11,965 bases of DNA from CAYSUS01 sp964434165. Lineage in GTDB: Bacteria; Planctomycetota; Planctomycetia; Pirellulales; Thermoguttaceae. This document shows positions 7,690 to 11,965 of the stretch, piece by piece. The position numbers and the translations under genes were made by a program. The stretch is from positions 1-11,965 of the forward strand of contig CAYSUS010000164.1 in NCBI GenBank assembly GCA_964434165.1, written 5' to 3'. Numbering within the stretch: the stretch's first letter is position 1; each line of letters starts with the position of its first letter. Below the pieces are notes generated by a model. That model made no database searches and had not been told where the DNA came from. It saw nothing but the letters and a program-made list of their open reading frames with translations.

Positions 7690-10600
7690 ATGTGCCTTGC
7701 GCCCTGGGACTACCTGATCGTCACCGCGGCCAACCCGCGCCAGGCCGAGGCCTACGCCCGGCAGATCGACCTGCGGCGGCGTCTGGGGCTGCTGGCCGGC
7801 TTCCGCGAGGCGCTGGTGGTCTGCGATCCAGGCGGCCGGCGCGTGGGCAGCGGCGGCAGCACCCTCTGCTGCCTCGTGGAGGTGCTCCGCCGCGAGGCAG
7901 CCTCCGCCGACGGGAACCCCGGCGCGCCGGGCCACTGGCAAACGGTCCTTGAGCGGCTCCGCACCCTCATCGTCCACGCCGGCGGCGATTCCCGGCGCCT
8001 GCCCGCCTACGGCCCGTGCGGCAAGCTCTTCGTGCCGCTGCCGGGCGAGAGCGACTCGGCCCTCGGCCTGACCCTGCTGGAGCGGCAGTTGCCCGTCTAT
8101 CGCCGCCTGCCGGCCCCCGGCGACGGTTCGGGCCGCACGGTGATCGCCTCGGGCGACGTCCTGCTGGGCTTCGATCCCCACGCGGTGGACTTCTCCACGC
8201 CGGGCGTAACCGGGCTAGGGTGCGCGGCCTCGCCCGAGCAGGCTTCGCGGCACGGCGTTTACTGCGCCGGCGCCGACGGTGCCGTGCGGCGCTTCCTTCA
8301 GAAGCCGTCGCCCGCCGGCCAGGCAGCCGCGGGGGCCGTCGGAGGCGACGGCCGATCGGTTCTCGACGTGGGGGTAATTGCGTTCGACGCCGACTTCGCC
8401 GCCCGCTTGCTCCGGCTGTGCGGGGCCCGGCCCGAGGACGAAGTCCCGTTCCCCTTCGGCGGTCCGGTCAGCAGCGCGATCCACGAGCGCGGTCTCGACT
8501 TCTACCGCGAGATCTCCTGCGCGCTGGGCGAGGAGACGACCTTCGCCGACTACGCGGCCGCGGTGCATGCCGGCGGCTCGACCTGGGACGAGTCGCTGCT
8601 GCGACCGCTCTTCGATGGTCTCCGCGCTTCGCCCTTCCGCGTCAACGTCCTGCGCCGCTGCGAGTTCCTCCATTTCGGCACCACCCGCCAGATCATCTCC
8701 AGCGGACAGCAGTTGACCCGGCACGGCGAGGGCTTCTCCACCCCGAGCCCCTGCCTGAGCATCAACAGCCGCCTGGACGCCGAAGTGCGACTCGCCACGG
8801 CCGGGGCGTGGATCGAAGGCTGCCACGTGCGCGAGCGCCTCTCGCTGGGCGGCGAAAACGTCGTCGTGGGGATCGACGTCGATCGGCCCACCGACCTGCC
8901 GCCCGGCGCGTGCCTCGACGTTCTGCCCGGGCGCGACCGCGACGGACGCCCGGTCCGCTTCCTGCGCCTGTACCACGTGGACGATCGGTTCGACGCCGCG
9001 GCCGACCGGGCGACCTTCTGCGGTCGGCCGCTCCTGGCCTGGCTGGAAGACATCCACGCCGATCTCGCCACGGTCTGGCCGCCGGGCCTGGCCGCCTCGC
9101 AGCGGTCGGCGTGGACCGCGCGGCTCTTCCCGGCCGCGGACGATCCTCGCCAGCTCCAAGCCTGGCTGTGGCTGCTTGGCGACACGCAGCCCAACGCCGC
9201 GCAGATCGAGCTCTGGCAGTCGGCCGATCGCTACAGCCTCGGCGAGATGGCCGAGCTGGCCGACCTCGGCGAGTTCCACCGCCGCCGCTGGATGCTGCGC
9301 GCCGGCGAGATCCGCCGCAAGTGGCGAAGGCTGTTCGGCCCGCAAAGCGGATTCTCGGCGGCCGATCTGGCCTGCCTGCTGGCCAAGACCCGCGAGCCCG
9401 AGACCTGCATCGCCGAGGTCGCCGAGACCGCCGCCGTGCTCGCCCACGAGGCCCGGGACGCCACCGCCGCCGAGGCGTTCCTCGCGGCCCGCGTGATGCA
9501 CACGCTCGGCTCGGCCGCGGCCCGGCTGGCCGAGACCGAGACGCCCGCCCCGATCGAAACCCTGCCCTCGCTCGACCGGCTTGCCGGTCGCGACCTCGCG
9601 GGACCCTCGCGGGGCGAGAGCCGCGCCGCGCCGGCCCGCACGGTCCTGGACGACTGGTGCGAATCGGCCCGCGACATGGCCTTCCGCGAGCTCCAGCGGC
9701 GGATCATGACCAGCGGCCACGCGTCGCCTCCGCCCCCGGCCAGCGCGCTGCGCTCCGACGAGATCGTGTGGGGCCGCGCCCCGGCCCGCCTCGACCTGGC
9801 CGGCGGCTGGACCGACACGCCCCCCTTCGCCCTGGAGCGCGGCGGCTGCGTGCTCAACGCCGCCGTCGATCTGAACGGGCAGCCGCCGATCCAGGTTTAC
9901 GCCCGCGTGACGCCCGAGCCGGTGGTGCGCCTCCACTCGATCGACGTGGGCAGCGACCTGGTGCTCAACTACTGGGACGACCTGCTCGACTACGGCGCGG
10001 TGACCGGCGAGTTCGCCCTGGTCAAGGCGGCGCTCGTGCTTGCCGGATTTTCACCCCAGTCTTCCGGCGGCGGACAGGCGGGACCCGGCACGCTCCGCGA
10101 CGCCCTGGTGCGCTTCGGCGGCGGGCTGGAGGTCACCACCCTAGCCGCCATCCCCAAGGGCAGCGGGCTGGGCACCTCCAGCATCGTCGGCGCCGTGCTG
10201 CTGGCCGTCATCCACCGCGTGCTCGGCCGCCGCCTCTCCTCCGCCGAGCTGTTCCACGCCGTGTTGCGGCTGGAGCAGGCCCTGACCACCGGCGGCGGCT
10301 GGCAGGACCAGATCGGCGGCGTGGTGGACGGACTGAAGCTGATCACCACCCGGCCCGGCCTCGTGCCCGACGCCGTCATCCGCTACGTCCCCGCCGACGT
10401 CCTCGACCCCAAGCGCAACGGCGGCTGCACCCTGTTGTACTACACGGGCATCACGCGCCTGGCCAAGAACATCCTCAAGCAGGTCGTGGGCCGCTACCTC
10501 GACCGCGACCGCCAGACCGTGGCCACGCTCCAGAACATCCACGCCCTCGCCCCGGCCATGGCCGAGGCCATCGCCCGCCGCGACCTGCCCCAGTTCGGCC

Positions 10601-10872
10601 GACTCGTGCACCAGGCGTGGGAACTCAACAAGCAGCTCGATCCCAACTCCACCAACGAGGAGATCGAGGCCCTGCTCGCGCAAGTCCGGCCGTACCTGTT
10701 CGGCGCCAAGCTCCTGGGGGCGGGAGGCGGCGGGTTCCTGCTCCTGGTCTGCCGCTCGCCGGAAGACGCCGCCGCCGTCCGGACCATGCTCTCGGCCGAG
10801 CCGCCCAACGAACGGGCCCGCTTCTTCGACTTCGCGCTGAGCGACCGCGGCCTGGTCGTCAGCGTCTGCTGA
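7690..10872 (+). CDS. fkp: Bifunctional L-fucokinase / L-fucose-1-phosphate guanylyltransferase
   Basis: This cytoplasmic enzyme phosphorylates L-fucose with ATP and joins fucose-1-phosphate to GTP, giving GDP-L-fucose by salvage. It has 1060 residues; Bacteroides fragilis Fkp has about 950 and plant FKGP about 1055. The N-terminal pyrophosphorylase domain has RVGSGGSTL (51-59), LIVHAGGDSRRLPAYGPCGK (93-112), ASGDVLLGFD and CEFLHFGTTRQIISS. A helical linker at about 500-690 joins it to the GHMP kinase domain: IVWGRAPARLDLAGGWTDTP (to 711), NGQPPIQVY, the ATP-binding loop IPKGSGLGTSS (821-831), TTGGGWQDQIGG (866-877, with D873), LLYYTGITR and the third GHMP motif LLGAGGGGF (1008-1016). All key motifs are intact. 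GC is the highest in the window (82% in one counted line). A GHMP kinase for another 6-deoxy-sugar or heptose is less likely, because the fused architecture is specific to fucose salvage. Confidence 0.96.
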   Translation: MCLAPWDYLIVTAANPRQAEAYARQIDLRRRLGLLAGFREALVVCDPGGRRVGSGGSTLCCLVEVLRREAASADGNPGAPGHWQTVLERLRTLIVHAGGDSRRLPAYGPCGKLFVPLPGESDSALGLTLLERQLPVYRRLPAPGDGSGRTVIASGDVLLGFDPHAVDFSTPGVTGLGCAASPEQASRHGVYCAGADGAVRRFLQKPSPAGQAAAGAVGGDGRSVLDVGVIAFDADFAARLLRLCGARPEDEVPFPFGGPVSSAIHERGLDFYREISCALGEETTFADYAAAVHAGGSTWDESLLRPLFDGLRASPFRVNVLRRCEFLHFGTTRQIISSGQQLTRHGEGFSTPSPCLSINSRLDAEVRLATAGAWIEGCHVRERLSLGGENVVVGIDVDRPTDLPPGACLDVLPGRDRDGRPVRFLRLYHVDDRFDAAADRATFCGRPLLAWLEDIHADLATVWPPGLAASQRSAWTARLFPAADDPRQLQAWLWLLGDTQPNAAQIELWQSADRYSLGEMAELADLGEFHRRRWMLRAGEIRRKWRRLFGPQSGFSAADLACLLAKTREPETCIAEVAETAAVLAHEARDATAAEAFLAARVMHTLGSAAARLAETETPAPIETLPSLDRLAGRDLAGPSRGESRAAPARTVLDDWCESARDMAFRELQRRIMTSGHASPPPPASALRSDEIVWGRAPARLDLAGGWTDTPPFALERGGCVLNAAVDLNGQPPIQVYARVTPEPVVRLHSIDVGSDLVLNYWDDLLDYGAVTGEFALVKAALVLAGFSPQSSGGGQAGPGTLRDALVRFGGGLEVTTLAAIPKGSGLGTSSIVGAVLLAVIHRVLGRRLSSAELFHAVLRLEQALTTGGGWQDQIGGVVDGLKLITTRPGLVPDAVIRYVPADVLDPKRNGGCTLLYYTGITRLAKNILKQVVGRYLDRDRQTVATLQNIHALAPAMAEAIARRDLPQFGRLVHQAWELNKQLDPNSTNEEIEALLAQVRPYLFGAKLLGAGGGGFLLLVCRSPEDAAAVRTMLSAEPPNERARFFDFALSDRGLVVSVC

Positions 10873-10877
10873 CGCAA

Positions 10878-10931
10878 GGGGGCTGCCGCTTTTTCGTGAA
10901 CCGCAGCGCAACGAAAGCGGGGCTGTCCCCC
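10878..10931. terminator. Hairpin after fkp, possible terminator
   Basis: An imperfect inverted repeat begins six bases after the fkp stop. GGGGG (10878-10882) can pair with CCCCC (10927-10931), CCGCTTT (10886-10892) with AAAGCGG (10914-10920), and CGT (10895-10897) with ACG (10911-10913), leaving a 13-base loop. There is no T-run after it, so it is not a classic intrinsic terminator. It could end or stabilise the fkp transcript, or be a single copy of a dispersed repeat. Confidence 0.4.
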
Positions 10932-10985
10932 TCCAAAGTGACTCTCCCGCGCCAGGCGCAATCCCCACGACGCTGCACCCCTCCT

Positions 10986-11031
10986 GCATGGCCTCATGCG
11001 CCGAAGATCACCAGCCGGGCCGACTCGGCCC
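10986..11031. repeat. Two short palindromes upstream of the YdcF-like gene
   Basis: GCATG-gcct-CATGC spans 10986-10999, and GGGCCGA-c-TCGGCCC spans 11017-11031, 34 bases before ATG 11066. Both are perfect. They could be operator-like sites or chance palindromes in GC-rich DNA. The rest of the gap 10932-11065 shows no gene and no clear promoter. Confidence 0.25.
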
Positions 11032-11065
11032 CGCTCCGCATCGTCCATGATCCGCCCGACTCCGC

Positions 11066-11800
11066 ATGGCCGCTGATGCGTCGCTGAGCCCCCGGCCCGA
11101 GGAGCCGCCAGCCCCGCCCGCGCCCCGCCGCTCGGGGCGGTGGACGCGGCGACTGGCCGTCCTCGGCGCCCTCCTCCTCGTCGCGGGCCTGGCGCACCCG
11201 CTCGTGCTCCGCGCGCTGGGCCGCGTGCTGGTCGTGGACCAGCCGTGCGAGGCGCCCAGCCATGTGCTGCTGATCGGCGGCGACTCGGCCCACGACCGGG
11301 CGGCCGAGCTCCTGCGCGACGATCCGCGGCGCCGGGTGCTGCTCATCCCCTGGCGACCGGGCCGGCTGACCCGTGTCGGGCTGCTCCCCCCGGCCCACCA
11401 GATCGCGCGTCGCGCGCTGCTGGAGCGGGACGTGCCCGCGGAGGCGATCCACGTCCTTCAGGGCCAGGCCCGCAGCCAATGGCAGGCCGCCCGGCTGCTG
11501 GACGACTACCTGGCCGCGCATCCTCGCGCCGAGGTCGTCGTGCTGTGCGACCGGTTCGCTAGCCGCCGCCACCGTCTCGTGCTCGACCGGGTGCTCGATC
11601 CCCGGCGTGCTCAGCGCATGTCCGTGCGCGGCCTCCGCGACCGCCGCTACGATGAGACCGACTGGTGGCGCGTCCGCCGCGGAGCCAAAGAGTTCCTCAC
11701 CGCCGGCATCGTGCTCACCCACGCCTGGCTCGCAGGAGAGACCCCGCCTGCGCCGGAGTGGGACCCGGACGAGTACGAGCGCGAGCTCGTGAGTCGGTGA
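11066..11800 (+). CDS. DUF218/YdcF-like membrane-anchored protein
   Basis: This 244-residue protein looks like a DUF218 (YdcF/SanA/ElyC) family member, a group linked to envelope and polysaccharide functions, mostly without a known reaction. Residues 1-27 are a Pro/Arg-rich cytoplasmic stretch. Residues about 28-50 form one membrane helix (RLAVLGALLLVAGLAHPLVL), so the rest should lie in the periplasm. The domain then shows HVLLIGGDSAHDRAAELL (66-83), VPAEAIHVLQGQARSQWQAA (123-142), matching the usual region for an acidic/polar active site, and AEVVVLCDRFASRRHRLVLD (155-174), which is the family's strand-turn-helix with a conserved Arg/His region. It ends with RRYDETDWWRVRRGAKEF and a short acidic tail. 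ATG 11066 has no clear Shine-Dalgarno. It follows fkp after 193 bases on the same strand, possibly as a separate transcript. The family call rests on motif pattern only. Confidence 0.75.
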   Translation: MAADASLSPRPEEPPAPPAPRRSGRWTRRLAVLGALLLVAGLAHPLVLRALGRVLVVDQPCEAPSHVLLIGGDSAHDRAAELLRDDPRRRVLLIPWRPGRLTRVGLLPPAHQIARRALLERDVPAEAIHVLQGQARSQWQAARLLDDYLAAHPRAEVVVLCDRFASRRHRLVLDRVLDPRRAQRMSVRGLRDRRYDETDWWRVRRGAKEFLTAGIVLTHAWLAGETPPAPEWDPDEYERELVSR

Positions 11801-11829
11801 GTGGCGAGTAGGTGCGTGGTCCCACCAAT

Positions 11830-11872
11830 CTCCCCTCTCCCGCAAGCGGGAGAGGGGCCGGGGGTGAGGGCG
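11830..11872. repeat. Hairpin-forming repeat, copy 1
   Basis: The first of two identical 43-base copies. Its core is CCCCTCTCCCGC-AA-GCGGGAGAGGGG (11832-11857), a perfect 12-base inverted repeat, followed by a G-rich arm CCGGGGGTGAGGGC. This resembles the palindromic intergenic repeats (REP-like) found many times in GC-rich genomes. It starts 29 bases after the stop of the YdcF-like gene and could also work as a transcript-end hairpin. Confidence 0.85.
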
Positions 11873-11894
11873 GCATGATCCGCCATGCTCATGC
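11873..11894. repeat. Short inverted repeat between the two hairpin repeats
   Basis: The 22-base spacer begins with GCATGA and ends with TCATGC, a perfect six-base inverted repeat. It also has catgatccgcc (11874-11884), an 11-base match to 11046-11056 just before the YdcF-like gene. The meaning is unclear. Confidence 0.4.
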
Positions 11895-11937
11895 CTCCCC
11901 TCTCCCGCAAGCGGGAGAGGGGCCGGGGGTGAGGGCG
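11895..11937. repeat. Hairpin-forming repeat, copy 2
   Basis: An exact second copy of the 43-base repeat in the same orientation, 65 bases after the first. The hairpin core lies at 11897-11922. Perfect identity between copies points to recent duplication or active spread. Only two copies are in the window; the array might continue to the right, but the last 28 bases do not begin a third. Confidence 0.85.
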
Positions 11938-11965
11938 CGTCGGGCTGGTGGCGTGTCCGCCGTCT

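Noticed and set aside
8215..9936. Long open frame on the - strand opposite fkp
   Set aside because: The translation is low-complexity (Arg, Gly, Ala, Val) and mirrors the fkp codons; stop codons are rare on this strand because of GC content.
8016..11087. Very long open frame on the + strand overlapping fkp
   Set aside because: It translates to an Arg/Pro/Gly-rich protein without any family motif, while fkp in the other frame has all its conserved motifs. It is a by-product of extreme third-position GC.
11885..11932. Tiny open frame starting at ATG 11885 within repeat copy 2
   Set aside because: It is only about 15 codons long, composed almost entirely of the repeat, and has no ribosome site.
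11830..11937. Start of a CRISPR array
   Set aside because: Only two copies are present, the 22-base spacer is itself palindromic and short, no third repeat begins after copy 2 and no cas gene is seen. The long hairpin fits a REP-like repeat better.

Overview
The window is a stretch of high-GC bacterial DNA with nine complete genes, all on the + strand, and possibly the last codons of a tenth at the left edge. It reads as part of a surface polysaccharide (capsule, exopolysaccharide or O-antigen-like) biosynthesis locus. GC content, a bacterial/plant-type fused fucokinase/GDP-fucose pyrophosphorylase and the style of the glycosyltransferases suggest a Gram-negative bacterium, perhaps a planctomycete. 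That placement is an inference from general look and is not proven by any marker gene here.

Layout. Positions 1-42 may be the end of an upstream gene. From 69 to 6611 lies a tight block: a GT-A type glycosyltransferase (69-914), a GT4 glycosyltransferase (940-2160), a multi-pass O-antigen polymerase/ligase-like protein (2150-3595), two further GT4 glycosyltransferases (3636-4907 and 4904-6022) and a left-handed beta-helix acetyltransferase of the WcaF type (5976-6611). Gaps are short, or genes overlap by 4 to 47 bases, so this block is probably one transcript. After 142 bases without a gene comes a family 2 glycosyltransferase of the WaaE/KdtX type (6754-7635). Then follow the large fkp gene (7690-10872), a 193-base gap with a hairpin, and a DUF218/YdcF-like membrane-anchored protein (11066-11800). 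The last 165 bases hold two copies of a 43-base hairpin-forming repeat. No stretch without a gene exceeds 300 bases.

How the genes fit together. Five glycosyltransferases would build a repeat unit on a lipid carrier, the acetyltransferase would decorate it, and the polymerase/ligase-like protein would polymerise or transfer it outside the inner membrane. Fkp would supply GDP-L-fucose from free L-fucose by salvage, so the polymer probably contains fucose. No flippase, chain-length regulator, export protein or initiating sugar-phosphate transferase is visible, so the locus must continue outside the window.

Base composition rises strongly from left to right. Hand-counted 60-base lines give 55% GC at 61-120, 53% at 301-360, 70% at 4321-4380 and 82% at 9781-9840. 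The left end may therefore have a different history from the fkp end. I found no clearly new biological system. The most interesting points are fkp inside a glycan locus, the twin repeat at the right end and a short echo of the YdcF-like gene just beyond it.
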